From the NCBI GenBank assembly GCA_021828865.1, contig JAJZCW010000001.1:19851-83850 (forward strand): a stretch of DNA of 64,000 nucleotides, read 5' to 3'. The notes beneath the pieces are model-generated. The model searched no databases. It saw only the letters and a list, made by a program, of their open reading frames with translations, and was not told where the DNA came from. Below, in pieces: positions 17,336-25,923 of the stretch (position 1 is its first letter; each line of letters starts with the position of its first letter). The position numbers were made by a program, and so were the translations under genes. The DNA comes from Bacillota bacterium (lineage in GTDB: Bacteria; Bacillota; Bacilli; Alicyclobacillales; SLC66).

Positions 17336-18103
17336 TTAAAAAAGAAAGTGCTCAAGTCCATCCACCAGTCCATTGACACTTTGGATACTGCGGATACCAA
17401 GCAGTACGCCTGGCATGAAACTTTCTCTCGACATCGTATCATGCCTTATAGTCAGTCGCTCCCCTTGTCCACCAAAAATGACTTCCTGATGTGCAATAAA
17501 CCCAGGCAATCTGACACTGTGAACAGGGATACCATCGATAAATTCAGCTTTTCCAGGGTGATGGAAATGAGCCTTTTCTGACTTATCCTTCATCGCATTG
17601 AATAATTTTTCTGCCGTCTTTTTCGCAGTGCCAGACGGTGCGTCTTTCTTGCCAGGATGATGGTATTCAATGATTTCCACATCACTTAAAAAAGGAACGA
17701 TCATGGTGGAGACCTTCATCATTAACAGTGCGCCAATTGCAAAATTAGGCGCATAGAGCCCACCAATTTCAGCGTCACGCAATCTCCTGTCGTAGTCGAC
17801 AAGTTCTTGTGGTTGAAATCCTGTGGTGCCTATGATGGGGCGAATTCCCATTTCAATGCTGGTCAGGATGTTTTGTCTTGCTGCTTCAGCATGCGTAAAA
17901 TCAACGAGTACATCAGGAGAGGTGTCGATCAGGCACTCTCTGATATTTGTGTAATAAGGGACATTTGGCAATTCCACTTCTTGTCGGCGCGTATGTACAA
18001 TGCCTGCCAATAGTTCCATGTCAGGTGCAGCGGCCACACTTTTGCAGGTTTCGCTGCCCATTTTACCATAGGCGCCAGCCACTGCCACTTTAATTTTTTT
18101 CAC
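17336..18103 (-). CDS. dapB: 4-hydroxy-tetrahydrodipicolinate reductase
   Basis: A ~255-aa NAD(P)H-dependent reductase of the lysine and diaminopimelate pathway; its product also leads to dipicolinate in spores. N-terminal nucleotide-binding AGAYGKMG, the DFTHAEA block, [20 protein letters not shown] and the catalytic [15 protein letters not shown] (His and Lys) are all present. The best start is GTG at 18101-18103, which overlaps the end of ypjD by 14 bases. The longer frame adds 15 residues unlike the family. Confidence 0.95.
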   Translation of the reverse strand: MKKIKVAVAGAYGKMGSETCKSVAAAPDMELLAGIVHTRRQEVELPNVPYYTNIRECLIDTSPDVLVDFTHAEAARQNILTSIEMGIRPIIGTTGFQPQELVDYDRRLRDAEIGGLYAPNFAIGALLMMKVSTMIVPFLSDVEIIEYHHPGKKDAPSGTAKKTAEKLFNAMKDKSEKAHFHHPGKAEFIDGIPVHSVRLPGFIAHQEVIFGGQGERLTIRHDTMSRESFMPGVLLGIRSIQSVNGLVDGLEHFLF

Positions 18104-18443
18104 GCAAAATCCCAGCTTCCTCTTGCTTTTTTGTCCATCTGTTGGCATCGCGAGTTTGAAACTTGTCCATCACCTGGTGATGACTAGTCTCTAGATCAAT
18201 ATGGAGTGAATTGGCAAGGCAGGCGATCACGAACATCATATCGCCTAGTTCAAGCGCAATGCTGCCATCTGGCTCTATTGCCTTTTTCCTTTTTTCACCA
18301 AAGTGATGATTGACTTCCCTTGCAAGTTCCCCCAATTCTTCTGTGAGTCTCACAACGAGCGACATGGGAGGAAAATATCCTTCTTCAAACTGGCCTATGT
18401 AGCGGTCCACCTCATCTTGCATCGCTTTTAGTGTCAAATCCAT
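18090..18443 (-). CDS. ypjD: MazG-like nucleotide pyrophosphohydrolase, YpjD type
   Basis: A 117-aa all-helical MazG-family protein. RLTEELGELAREVNHHFGEKRK carries the EExxE metal-binding motif, and LELGDMMFVIACLAN carries the second ExxD motif. Such proteins hydrolyse nucleoside triphosphates to monophosphates and pyrophosphate, but the natural substrate is unknown. The start is ATG at 18441-18443, eight bases after AGGAG. In B. subtilis ypjD also precedes dapB. Its own promoter lies ~35-60 bases upstream. Confidence 0.85.
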   Translation of the reverse strand: MDLTLKAMQDEVDRYIGQFEEGYFPPMSLVVRLTEELGELAREVNHHFGEKRKKAIEPDGSIALELGDMMFVIACLANSLHIDLETSHHQVMDKFQTRDANRWTKKQEEAGILREKN

Positions 18444-18475
18444 GAAGACCACTCCTAACAAGATACTATCACTTA

Positions 18476-18504
18476 ATGATAAACACTTCATAAGCCGTGG
18501 ACAA
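18476..18504 (-). promoter_or_regulatory. Sigma-A-like promoter of ypjD-dapB-mgsA
   Basis: On the minus strand TTGTCC (18499-18504) and TATCAT (18476-18481) are separated by exactly 17 bases and end ~33 bases before the ypjD ATG. Confidence 0.5.
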
Positions 18505-18516
18505 CCGTCATAGAGT
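18488..18516 (+). promoter_or_regulatory. Possible sigma-E-like promoter of ylbJ
   Basis: On the plus strand TTCATAA near 18487-18493 and CATAGAGT (18509-18516) resemble the -35 and -10 elements of mother-cell sigma-E promoters with ~15-base spacing. ylbJ is sigma-E controlled in B. subtilis. The match is incomplete and it overlaps the opposing ypjD promoter. Confidence 0.3.
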
Positions 18517-18551
18517 AGAAGGAAAGTGGAGATCTCTTGGAGGGAATTGAT

Positions 18552-19817
18552 TTGCACATCAGGCGCCAACCTTTATTGACGTTTATCATGGCTTTGTTCG
18601 TGAGTCTCTTCACCATCGCCCTCGTATGGTTTCCCAAACCCGGGTTTGATGCAGGCTTGAGTGGCCTAAAAATATTTTTGGATGTTGTTTTCCCATCACT
18701 ACTTCCCTTTTTTATTCTATCAGATTTAATGTTGGGGCTCGGTTTGGTGCGAGCGCTTGGCATCTTTCTGGAGCCTTTGATGCGTCCCCTGTTCAACGTT
18801 CCCGGTGTGGGTGCTTTTGCACTATCGATGGGGTTGGCTGCAGGGTATCCGATGGACGCGGTCATCACGGCAAAGTTTCGTGAAAATGGGGATTGCACGC
18901 GCATTGAAGGAGAACGGTTACTTGCATTCACCAATACGGCTGATCCCCTTTTTATGTTTGGCGCGGTGGCAGTAGGCATGTTCAAATCACCTGCGCTAGG
19001 GATGTTATTTGCGCTTGCTCATTACCTTTCTGCATTCATTGTGGGCATTACTTTCCGTTTTTATGGCATGAGACAGGAAGGCAAACGTCCTCGTTTATTA
19101 GATACAATGCACAAGTATGAACAACCCATATGGAAGCGTGCTTATCTGGAAATGATGAGGTCACGCGAGGAGGACGGAAGGCCATTCGGGCGTTTGCTTG
19201 GGGATGCAGTCAATGAATCTGTGCGAACGCTCCTTATGATTGGCGGATTTATTGTGTTTTTCTCCGTCTTTTTGCGCGTGCTCTCTGAAGTCGGGTTCAT
19301 TGGCTTGATTACTCCTTTTTTTACAGTCGTATTTCAATTGTTGCACCTAAATACACATCTGATACAGCCTATGATCAATGGTATATTTGAGATTGATATC
19401 GGTTCTGCTACAACAGCGCAGGCAACCGCCCCTCTCATCCAAAAAATCAGCATGGTCAGTGCGATCATCGCATGGAGCGGACTTTCCGTACACGCACAAG
19501 TAGCAAGTGTATTGACGAAAACAGATATCCGCATGCGCCCCTATTTTCTTGCGCGAGTGTATCATGCGGTGCTTGCTGGTGGCATCACTTTCGTCCTATT
19601 TCGCAGTCACATCAACAAATATCTAGCAGAATTATTCCCCCACGCTGTATACACACTTGCTCCCCTTCAAACCGGACCAATGAATCTTTTGCATACTTCC
19701 TACATTGCTATGGCTACTGGACTTTTGACGTTGGCCATCAGTCTAATTCTTTCGTTAAGTATTTACTTGTTGGCCCGTTTAAGGTTAATATTTTGGTTTA
19801 TCAACGGTATCAAATAA
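18552..19817 (+). CDS. ylbJ: Sporulation integral membrane protein YlbJ
   Basis: A ~421-aa polytopic membrane protein of the nucleoside-recognition (Gate) family. About eight membrane segments are evident. Family blocks include VVFPSLLPFFILSDLMLGLG, MGLAAGYPMDAVITAKF, LAFTNTADPLFMFGAVAVGMF and LIGGFIVFFSVFLR-like segments. In B. subtilis YlbJ is made in the mother cell and is needed for resistant spores; the exact transport role is not settled. The start chosen is TTG at 18552, seven bases after GGAGGG; an upstream TTG lies inside that binding site. Divergent from ypjD; its 3' end converges on uppP 13 bases away. It argues for a spore-former. Confidence 0.9.
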   Translation: MHIRRQPLLTFIMALFVSLFTIALVWFPKPGFDAGLSGLKIFLDVVFPSLLPFFILSDLMLGLGLVRALGIFLEPLMRPLFNVPGVGAFALSMGLAAGYPMDAVITAKFRENGDCTRIEGERLLAFTNTADPLFMFGAVAVGMFKSPALGMLFALAHYLSAFIVGITFRFYGMRQEGKRPRLLDTMHKYEQPIWKRAYLEMMRSREEDGRPFGRLLGDAVNESVRTLLMIGGFIVFFSVFLRVLSEVGFIGLITPFFTVVFQLLHLNTHLIQPMINGIFEIDIGSATTAQATAPLIQKISMVSAIIAWSGLSVHAQVASVLTKTDIRMRPYFLARVYHAVLAGGITFVLFRSHINKYLAELFPHAVYTLAPLQTGPMNLLHTSYIAMATGLLTLAISLILSLSIYLLARLRLIFWFINGIK

Positions 19818-19830
19818 TGGATCTCGAATA

Positions 19831-20610
19831 TCAAACGATATGAAAAATCCACTGGTTCAATAATAGCAAGATTCCGAGTGATACGGTGTAGTAGCCAAAA
19901 GGTTTGATAGTGTGTCGGCTCACCCATTGCAATAAGAAGCGAATGGACAGATATCCAAAGACAGCGCTAGTGATCAGTGCCAATACCAGGGAGGAGAGAA
20001 GTGGGGACGGAACGGAAGTAAGGTCCTTGATCGCAAAAATAGAAGCTCCGAGAATGGCTGGAATGGACATGAGGAAGGAAAACCTCACTGCTTCTTCACG
20101 CGATATGCCAAGTCCAATGGCAGTAGCCATCGTCAAGCCAGATCGAGATAACGCCGGCATGATGGCAGCTCCCTGTGCACAACCGATGAGGAGCGCATGC
20201 GAGATACGTATTTGTCTAGTGGAGCCCAACTGTTGTTGATAACGGTTTTCAGATAAGAAAAGCAAAATGCCTGTGATCAAAAATTCTGCGCCTAGGGTTT
20301 CCCCTGATTGAAAGGCTTTTTCAATAAACGATTGAAACATCATCGCGATGAAGACTGTAGGCATTGTTCCCATGATCAGCATTATCCACATGGGATCGCG
20401 CGGATGCCGTATCAGGTGAATCAGCTCCCTGCGAAGTGCAATGATCAGTGCGAGTAGAGTGCCCAAATGCAAGCTGATATCAAGCAGCAACGAGGAGGTT
20501 TGAATGTGAAGTAATTTTTGGAAAAGTAAAACATGACCAGAACTACTGATTGGCAGAAATTCGCTGATACCCTGAAGTGCTCCCAAAAAGATGGCTTGTA
20601 AATGATTCAT
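19831..20610 (-). CDS. uppP: Undecaprenyl-diphosphatase
   Basis: A 259-aa membrane enzyme that recycles undecaprenyl pyrophosphate for cell wall synthesis. The BacA/UppP signature is clear: LGALQGISEFLPISSSGH near the N-terminus with the catalytic Glu and Ser, and the second block MPALSRSGLTMATAIGLG with its Arg. About seven to eight membrane helices are predicted. Full length. It is convergent with ylbJ and divergent from the ykvI gene. Synonym bacA; loss normally raises bacitracin sensitivity. Confidence 0.95.
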   Translation of the reverse strand: MNHLQAIFLGALQGISEFLPISSSGHVLLFQKLLHIQTSSLLLDISLHLGTLLALIIALRRELIHLIRHPRDPMWIMLIMGTMPTVFIAMMFQSFIEKAFQSGETLGAEFLITGILLFLSENRYQQQLGSTRQIRISHALLIGCAQGAAIMPALSRSGLTMATAIGLGISREEAVRFSFLMSIPAILGASIFAIKDLTSVPSPLLSSLVLALITSAVFGYLSIRFLLQWVSRHTIKPFGYYTVSLGILLLLNQWIFHIV

Positions 20611-20716
20611 CTTCTTCCCTCCTTCCGTTTGATTCTACGTGGCAACACGAATGAATAGTACAAGCAAGCATAGTTGTGTTGACCAATTAATAGGAATAAA
20701 CGGTGAGGTGAATGCG

Positions 20717-21775
20717 GTGAAAAAAAAGCAGTGGAGCGCCGTTTTTCAAATTACTGTCACTTATGTGGGCACAGTGGTGGGAGCAGGTTTTGCATCGGGA
20801 CAAGAAATTTGGCAATTTTTCTCGAAAAATGGGCCATTTGCTTTATGGGGAATTGCGTTTACAGCACTTTTGTTTTTTTTGTTTGGAGTTTATGCGCTTC
20901 ATCTGGGGCCACGGTTTCAAGTCGACTCTTTTGCAGATCTAACCAAACACTTACTCGGGAAAAAAGGCAGTGTAGTTGTAAACAGCCTCTTGTTATTGAC
21001 GATATTCGGGCTCAACATCGCCATGATCGCAGGCGGTGGTGCACTTCTTCAACAGGTAGCCGGATGGCCTCTTTACATCAGTACGTTGGTATGCATATGG
21101 GCCACCATCGTATTATTGTATTTTGGGATTCAAGGAATTATTGTAGCAAATACTTTTATTGTCCCATTTATGCTGATATGGGTGATGTTTTCGACGCTTT
21201 ATCATTTGCACACTCTGTCGACACTGCAATGGTTCCATTCTATCGCGAAACCAACCATGAACATACCAATATGGCAGCTGCTAATGGCGTTTTCATATCT
21301 TGGATTTAACGTAGGATTGTCGCTGCCAGTACTCGTTCCTCTGGGATCTATTCATCCAGAGGCAAAGGTGCGACTATTTGGTAGTCTTTTTGGTTCTATT
21401 GGGTTAGGGGTGTTAATGGTCCTCATTCATCTGGTGCTGGTGAATCAACAAGCGATCCACCTACAGGAGATTCCTATGGCTTTTATTGCAAAGACACTCC
21501 CTGCTTTTATAAAAGGCGGAGTGCTAATTGCCATTGGCGCTGAAATTTATTCGACGTTACTGGCTAATGCCTTTGGGCTTGCAAGCGAACTGGCAACACA
21601 CACGAAGGGATCCTTTATGACATGGTTGATGATCAGTTTACTTGGGGCATATGTGTTTGCTCAAATTGGCTTCTCGCGTGTAGTGGGATGGTTCTATCCC
21701 TGGTTTGGTGTTTTTGGATTTTTTATTCTCATGATGGTGATGATGCAGGAAAAAAAGAGAAAATGGAATGTATAA
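20717..21775 (+). CDS. YkvI-family membrane transporter
   Basis: A ~352-aa integral membrane protein with about ten hydrophobic helices. The N-terminus TYVGTVVGAGFASGQEIWQFF is the hallmark of YkvI-type proteins, distant members of the amino acid/APC fold. Substrate unknown. The start is GTG at 20717 with GAGGTG seven bases upstream; the longer frame would add a polar 26-residue extension lacking a binding site. The YitT-family gene follows 36 bases later in the same direction, probably as one operon. Confidence 0.8.
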   Translation: MKKKQWSAVFQITVTYVGTVVGAGFASGQEIWQFFSKNGPFALWGIAFTALLFFLFGVYALHLGPRFQVDSFADLTKHLLGKKGSVVVNSLLLLTIFGLNIAMIAGGGALLQQVAGWPLYISTLVCIWATIVLLYFGIQGIIVANTFIVPFMLIWVMFSTLYHLHTLSTLQWFHSIAKPTMNIPIWQLLMAFSYLGFNVGLSLPVLVPLGSIHPEAKVRLFGSLFGSIGLGVLMVLIHLVLVNQQAIHLQEIPMAFIAKTLPAFIKGGVLIAIGAEIYSTLLANAFGLASELATHTKGSFMTWLMISLLGAYVFAQIGFSRVVGWFYPWFGVFGFFILMMVMMQEKKRKWNV

Positions 21776-21811
21776 TGATTATTCAAGGATGTAACATGAA
21801 GAGGTGAAGTA

Positions 21812-22636
21812 ATGAAGCATTGGCTCAATGTATTGTTGATTGTGGTGGGCAGTTTTATTTATTCCGTAGGTCTTAACGCATTTATTGTGGGAAACCATTT
21901 GGCAGAAGGAGGATTTGTTGGCCTCTCGATTATCGCCCTCTATAAATTGAAAATTCCACTTGGGATCTCTTATTTTATATTGAACATTCCTGTATTATTT
22001 TTGGGGTGGAAATTTTTTGGTAAGGCATTTATTGGTAAAACTCTTTTAGGAGTTATCATGGTATCCGTGTTTACGATTTTGACGCAACATTTTTCCCAGC
22101 CCACGAATGACCGACTCTTAGCAGCACTTTATGGTGGAGTGATCTGTGGACTAGGATTGGGGCTGATTTTTCGAACAGGCGGTACTACTGGAGGTTCCGA
22201 TATTTTAGCGAGAATCGCCAATCATCTCTATGGGTTTAGCATGGGAAGACTGCTTTTTGCGATTGATGTAGTTGTCATTACACTCGTTGCCATCGTAATC
22301 GGGAAAGAAACTGCCATGTATTCACTGGTTGCGCTTTTTGTCGCTAGCCGCGTCGTGGATTTTGTCATAGAAGGTGTTTCTTCGTCAAAAGCAGCGCTGA
22401 TTATCAGCGATAAATGGCAAGAAATAGCGAACCAAATCCATGAAGAGCTCGGTCGAGGAACTACCCTTTTATCCGGTCAGGGTGGATTTACTGGTGATGA
22501 AAAACAGGTCATTTACTGCGTGATAAGTCGAAATGAGATCGTGCATTTACAGCAACTGGTACATTCTCTCGATGAAAAAGCATTTGTTGTATTAAATGAA
22601 GTACATGATGTGCTCGGTGAAGGTTTTACTCGATAA
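21812..22636 (+). CDS. YitT-family membrane protein, YpjC-like
   Basis: A 274-aa protein with five or six membrane helices in the first ~165 residues (DUF161-type, with FRTGGTTGGSDILARI) and a soluble C-terminal DUF2179 domain (about 190-270, KAALIISDKW..IHEELGRGTTLLSGQGGFTG). Function in the family is not established. In B. subtilis the YitT paralogue ypjC lies in the interval between qcr and ypjD, matching this location. A strong hairpin terminator follows immediately and is shared with convergent qcrC. Confidence 0.85.
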   Translation: MKHWLNVLLIVVGSFIYSVGLNAFIVGNHLAEGGFVGLSIIALYKLKIPLGISYFILNIPVLFLGWKFFGKAFIGKTLLGVIMVSVFTILTQHFSQPTNDRLLAALYGGVICGLGLGLIFRTGGTTGGSDILARIANHLYGFSMGRLLFAIDVVVITLVAIVIGKETAMYSLVALFVASRVVDFVIEGVSSSKAALIISDKWQEIANQIHEELGRGTTLLSGQGGFTGDEKQVIYCVISRNEIVHLQQLVHSLDEKAFVVLNEVHDVLGEGFTR

Positions 22637-22654
22637 TAACACAGGAAAAATTAG

Positions 22655-22697
22655 CAAAAAAAAGGCCGCTTGCGCGAAGGCAAACGGCTTTTTTTTA
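22655..22697. terminator. Bidirectional terminator between yitT-like gene and qcrC
   Basis: An A-run, then GGCCGCTTGC, a GCGAA loop and GGCAAACGGC, then eight T residues. The stem is flanked by A on one side and T on the other, so it can stop both convergent transcripts. It touches the qcrC stop codon. Confidence 0.85.
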
Positions 22698-23489
22698 TTT
22701 TTGCTTTTGTTGGGATAACCAATCTGCAATTTGTTGAAGCTGACTTTTATTGGTAAGCCCACCGCCTGGAGGCATGTTTGGCGGAAAGCCTTTTGTAATA
22801 ACGGGCAACAGTTGTGAAGAACTTGCCACATTACCGATACCACGAAGTTCAGGACCGACTGAACCTTCAAGATTTTGACCGTGGCACCCTGCACAAGTGT
22901 TTTCAAACAATTGATATCCTGGCATCGAAGTGGCCATCAGTGCTGTGCTTGTTGGATGCTGGACAGCAAACGGTAAGCCGCTCGAACTGCTGCTACTGCT
23001 TCCACCCGCTGCAGATCCGCCCACTTCCGCCTGGTGCTGAGCCCAAGCTTCTGCCGTTAACCAAGACATCATAATGATGACAAGCACCATGGATGCAGTG
23101 GCCAAAGGCCTCTTAAATGGGCGACGGTTTTTGCTCCAATCAATCCATGGCAAGAATATAAGTAACAAAGTAACAATGACCGGAACTAAAAATGCACCAA
23201 AAACTTCACCATTACCTGGATAGTATTTCAAGGCTTGATAAAGAAAAAGGAAGTACCAGTCAGGAACCGGAATATAACTGGAATCGTTTGGATTCGCAAT
23301 ACTTCCGAGGCCCACTTTATTTAAAAGTACCCAGATCAGAAAGCCGACGATAAACATCGCGCCTATGATCCATTCTTTTAATAAGAAGTTCGGGAAAAAC
23401 GGTTCTCGTCCATCATATAAATCCCGATACGTCTGCCGATGACGTGGGGCATCGGAAAGTTTTTCCCTTGGATCTTCAGAAGAAGACAA
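22695..23489 (-). CDS. qcrC: Menaquinol-cytochrome c reductase, cytochrome b/c subunit
   Basis: A 264-aa subunit of the Bacillus-type bc complex. Residues ~40-160 have three membrane helices equivalent to subunit IV of b6f (VPDWYFLFLYQALKYYPG is typical). A Ser/Gly-rich linker (about 168-182) leads to a C-terminal cytochrome c domain with the haem site CAGCH and an axial Met in FPPNMPPGG. Matches B. subtilis QcrC in layout. It lies 44 bases downstream of qcrB and ends in a bidirectional terminator. Confidence 0.95.
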   Translation of the reverse strand: MSSSEDPREKLSDAPRHRQTYRDLYDGREPFFPNFLLKEWIIGAMFIVGFLIWVLLNKVGLGSIANPNDSSYIPVPDWYFLFLYQALKYYPGNGEVFGAFLVPVIVTLLLIFLPWIDWSKNRRPFKRPLATASMVLVIIMMSWLTAEAWAQHQAEVGGSAAGGSSSSSSSGLPFAVQHPTSTALMATSMPGYQLFENTCAGCHGQNLEGSVGPELRGIGNVASSSQLLPVITKGFPPNMPPGGGLTNKSQLQQIADWLSQQKQK

Positions 23490-23533
23490 TGCCTATACCT
23501 CCTCGCTTGTTGGTCGTTACTATTTACCAGATA

Positions 23534-24205
23534 TTACATGGGTCCAGCGATTCCCGCTTTGCGAATCATCAGGAAGTGAGCGCCTAACAATACGAGGAGC
23601 GCGGCTGGCAAAAAGAACACATGTATCGCAAAAAAGCGAGTAAGTGTCAACGCACCGACAGTGGAACCGCCAACCAGAAGCAATCTGATGTAAGGTCCAA
23701 GTACAGGCACTTGTTCAGCGATTTGCGCACCCACTGAGGTCGCCCAGTACGCTTTTTGGTCCCATGGCAACAGGTATCCGGTAAAACCAAAGGCGAGAAC
23801 AATGAAGAACAACAATACGCCGACAACCCAGTTGAGTTCTCTTGGCGCTTTGTATGCGCCGGTAAAAAACACACGAAGCATGTGCAAAAAGACCATAATA
23901 ATGGTTAAGGAAGCTCCCCAGAAGTGCATCCCACGGACCACATTTCCGAGCAAGACCTGATTGGTAATATATTGAACGCTGTAATAGGCGTTATTTATAT
24001 CAGGAACATAGTACATAGATAAGAACATGCCTGACAAAATCTGAGTAACAATAATTAAAAATGTTAGTCCACCAAAGCAATAAACAAAAGCGGACATTTT
24101 TGTGGCAGGGTTGACGTGTGCTGGCACTTCATGATCTGCAATATCCCGCCAAAGCGGAGTGATATTCAGTCGCTCGTCAATCCAATCGTAAGTTCGCTTA
24201 ATCAA
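23534..24205 (-). CDS. qcrB: Menaquinol-cytochrome c reductase, cytochrome b6 subunit
   Basis: A 223-aa cytochrome b6-type subunit with four membrane helices and bis-histidine haem sites (GMHFWGASLTIIMVFLHMLRV and FFAIHVFFLPAALLVLLGAHF). The b6-typical GFTGYLLPWDQKAYWA and the N-terminal ITPLWRDIADHEVPAHVNP are present. It should pass electrons from menaquinol in the membrane. The start is TTG at 24203-24205, the only one that fits the family N-terminus, but its ribosome-binding site is poorly spaced. The Rieske gene qcrA, which precedes qcrB in B. subtilis, is absent from the 190-base gap upstream. Confidence 0.95.
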   Translation of the reverse strand: MIKRTYDWIDERLNITPLWRDIADHEVPAHVNPATKMSAFVYCFGGLTFLIIVTQILSGMFLSMYYVPDINNAYYSVQYITNQVLLGNVVRGMHFWGASLTIIMVFLHMLRVFFTGAYKAPRELNWVVGVLLFFIVLAFGFTGYLLPWDQKAYWATSVGAQIAEQVPVLGPYIRLLLVGGSTVGALTLTRFFAIHVFFLPAALLVLLGAHFLMIRKAGIAGPM

Positions 24206-24270
24206 ACTTCATTTCACACTCCTTTTTCCAAGGCTATTGCGCGGTAAAAAAAGTCCACCTCCCGATCAAC

Positions 24271-24299
24271 ATTATAAAATGAAATCGCATGCTTTCGCA
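24271..24299 (-). promoter_or_regulatory. Possible promoter of qcrB-qcrC
   Basis: The minus strand carries a perfect TATAAT at 24271-24276 with a weak -35 (TGCGAA) 17 bases upstream. It lies in the intergenic space (24206-24398) where qcrA would be expected, so qcrBC may be transcribed independently of the ypiF-like gene. Confidence 0.35.
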
Positions 24300-24398
24300 G
24301 CATAACAAATCCCCTGCCATGGGATAAGTGCTACTAAACTGCATCTACTATCATTTTTAAAGATAATACTGAATTAACTCAAGATGAGGATGTGACGA

Positions 24399-25055
24399 TT
24401 AGACGACAGTTTGTGAATTTCCCCCTTTTATCCACATGGATTGAACACTTTCTAACAATACGCCTTCCATATATGTCCAATGTTGTTGACCGGCTTGCTC
24501 TGTTGCTTGGATTGCAGCATGACGAGTGGCGCTTTTTTGCTCAAGGTCAACAAGTCGTTTGGCGATGGCCAAAACTAATGAGGTCTCCAGTTCCCCGGAT
24601 TTCGAAAAAGTGTGCTTTTGTATGGTTTCAATTCCGTCTCTCCACCAGATAAAAGAGAGAGAATTCAACTGCACTTTTGCGGGAATTTGCTCAAAGGCTA
24701 TCTTGAAAGCATCCTCTGCTTCCAAACTATCAGTTAAAAAAACGAGGTACCGAATAGACATTCTTTCTACAAGATCCTGGAGTTGATGGCTGATCATTGA
24801 TATTGCTGATGATTTCGGAATTTGAAATAAAGTGTCTACTTCTCCTTCGATGTTTATTCCGTGGACTGGCAGAGTGATCATTCGACCGCCAAGTGAACTT
24901 TCGAGAATATCTCTTAGCCGACGTAAAATGAACCAACTTGTGCCAATAGGCAGATGCGGTGGGCGCCAACTTGCCCCGCCGAACGTGATGAGGGCAGTAT
25001 CGCAAAAAGCGCCAAGTTGGCGGATGTCATCCGCTGTCAATTCTTCAATTCTCAA
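24399..25055 (-). CDS. YpiF-like protein of unknown function (possible DUF2487)
   Basis: A 218-aa soluble protein. In B. subtilis ypiF (DUF2487) occupies this place between ypiB and qcrA, and the N-terminus with DTALITFGG, followed by a LRDILESSLGGRMITLPV block, is compatible with that family, but I cannot confirm it. The start is TTG at 25053-25055 behind GAGGTGAAG. The C-terminal third is helical and charged. No catalytic motif is recognised. The next gene on this strand, 190 bases on, is qcrB. Confidence 0.6.
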   Translation of the reverse strand: MRIEELTADDIRQLGAFCDTALITFGGASWRPPHLPIGTSWFILRRLRDILESSLGGRMITLPVHGINIEGEVDTLFQIPKSSAISMISHQLQDLVERMSIRYLVFLTDSLEAEDAFKIAFEQIPAKVQLNSLSFIWWRDGIETIQKHTFSKSGELETSLVLAIAKRLVDLEQKSATRHAAIQATEQAGQQHWTYMEGVLLESVQSMWIKGGNSQTVV

Positions 25056-25124
25056 TTAACTTCACCTCGCATGTTGTTTCTAAGTATGGCATTTTTATTT
25101 GTGATTCTGCAACTAAAGTTCAAA

Positions 25125-25147
25125 TAAAAAAAGCGCCCGAAGGCGCT
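25125..25147 (-). terminator. Terminator after the riboswitch-controlled gene
   Basis: On the minus strand AGCGCC-TTCG-GGCGCT forms a 6-bp stem with a stable tetraloop followed by seven T residues. It lies 45 bases beyond the stop of the unknown 160-aa gene, making that gene a single-gene transcription unit. Confidence 0.85.
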
Positions 25148-25192
25148 CTTAGCAATAAATTCATCTCTCATAGATGAGATGATTGATGCGGC

Positions 25193-25675
25193 TTAATACA
25201 AATCTGCTCCCATCAGTGAGCTTTGTTCCATATATAAACCAGGTAGATCAAGCGCAGGGTCGTCCTCTAGACGGTTCATTCCCAAATCCTCTAAAGACTG
25301 ATGCAACCCTTGGCGAAGTGCTTTTTCCGCTTCCAACGACCCGCCTTCGATCTCTTGAACTGCCCTTCTTGCCCCCCTCATCGCATGTCGCGCGATATCT
25401 GAAACGTCGTATCCTGCGCTGGCCAATCCATGGATGATGCCCCTCATGGATTCAGTGATGGAGAAAAAATGAAAAGGAATGGTACTTTCTGATACTCCTA
25501 CCATGGCGTGATATGCTGAGTTTTCCGCCATCAATTCACGATCGTTTGGCGAGTGGTGTTGGTTGAATAGCATAGTTAGTTCGTGCGTCACCACAGAACT
25601 AATAAACGTTTCTGAAGTTGGATTCTCCATTTCAATACCGGTTTTGATTCCATCTCTTAGTTCACTAAAAATCAC
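25193..25675 (-). CDS. Unknown 160-aa protein under c-di-AMP riboswitch control
   Basis: Family not recognised. The soluble, acidic, mainly helical protein has no signal peptide or membrane segment. The N-terminal half contains THELTMLFNQHH and ENSAYHAMVGVSES; the middle has HFFSITESMRGIIHGLASAGYD and RHAMRGARRAVQEIEGG; the C-terminal third is rich in Glu, Leu and Met. The start is GTG at 25673-25675, eight bases after GAGGGGAG. A longer in-frame extension would begin inside the riboswitch terminator hairpin and is rejected. It is a monocistronic unit: promoter, c-di-AMP riboswitch, terminator, gene, terminator. Known members of this regulon handle K+ and osmolytes or wall hydrolysis, so an osmotic or cell wall role is a reasonable guess only. 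Confidence 0.8.
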   Translation of the reverse strand: MIFSELRDGIKTGIEMENPTSETFISSVVTHELTMLFNQHHSPNDRELMAENSAYHAMVGVSESTIPFHFFSITESMRGIIHGLASAGYDVSDIARHAMRGARRAVQEIEGGSLEAEKALRQGLHQSLEDLGMNRLEDDPALDLPGLYMEQSSLMGADLY

Positions 25676-25703
25676 TATAATCGCTCCCCTCGTTATTTTT
25701 GAA

Positions 25704-25740
25704 AGAATAAAAAACAAAGCCGCGACAGCAATAGTCACGG
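25704..25740 (-). terminator. Expression-platform terminator of the c-di-AMP riboswitch
   Basis: On the minus strand CCGTGAC (25740-25734) pairs with GTCGCGG (25726-25720) around a seven-base loop, then CTTTGTTTTTT. It lies ~50 bases after the aptamer and ~30 bases before the GTG start, as expected for a riboswitch that stops transcription when ligand is bound. Confidence 0.85.
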
Positions 25741-25791
25741 AATTCGCGAAGGGGAAATTATGTCTTTGGTTTCATTATAGTTTTCTCCTTT

Positions 25792-25899
25792 CGCTTACGA
25801 GGTTAGCTGACGGGTTTGGGTTGAGAAATACCCTACCGAAGTTAACGGATTCACCCCTAGAAAATGGTTCCCCCGCTTCCGACTCACCGGAATTAAGCG
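25792..25899 (-). promoter_or_regulatory. Cyclic di-AMP riboswitch (ydaO/yuaA type) aptamer
   Basis: The minus-strand sequence matches the conserved ydaO aptamer: CGCTTAAT at the 5' end, GAAGCGGGGGAACCA, GGGGTGAATCC, AGGGTA, CAACCCAAACCCG, then CAGCTAACCTCGTAAGCG. The outer stem CGCTTA (25899-25894) pairs with TAAGCG (25797-25792). This class binds c-di-AMP and usually turns expression off through a downstream terminator, which is present. A ribosome-binding-like GAAAGGAGA and a five-codon frame follow the aptamer and are probably part of the switch region rather than a gene. Confidence 0.95.
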
Positions 25900-25923
25900 T
25901 GTTTTATTTGAATTTTCATTTTA

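Noticed and set aside
25676-25738. A 21-residue hydrophobic N-terminal extension of the riboswitch-controlled protein
   Set aside because: It is encoded by the terminator hairpin and T-run of the riboswitch; a GTG with a proper binding site lies downstream.
25760-25780. Five-codon frame (MKPKT) with a good binding site after the aptamer
   Set aside because: Too short and lies in the riboswitch region; GAAAGGAGA after the aptamer is common there.
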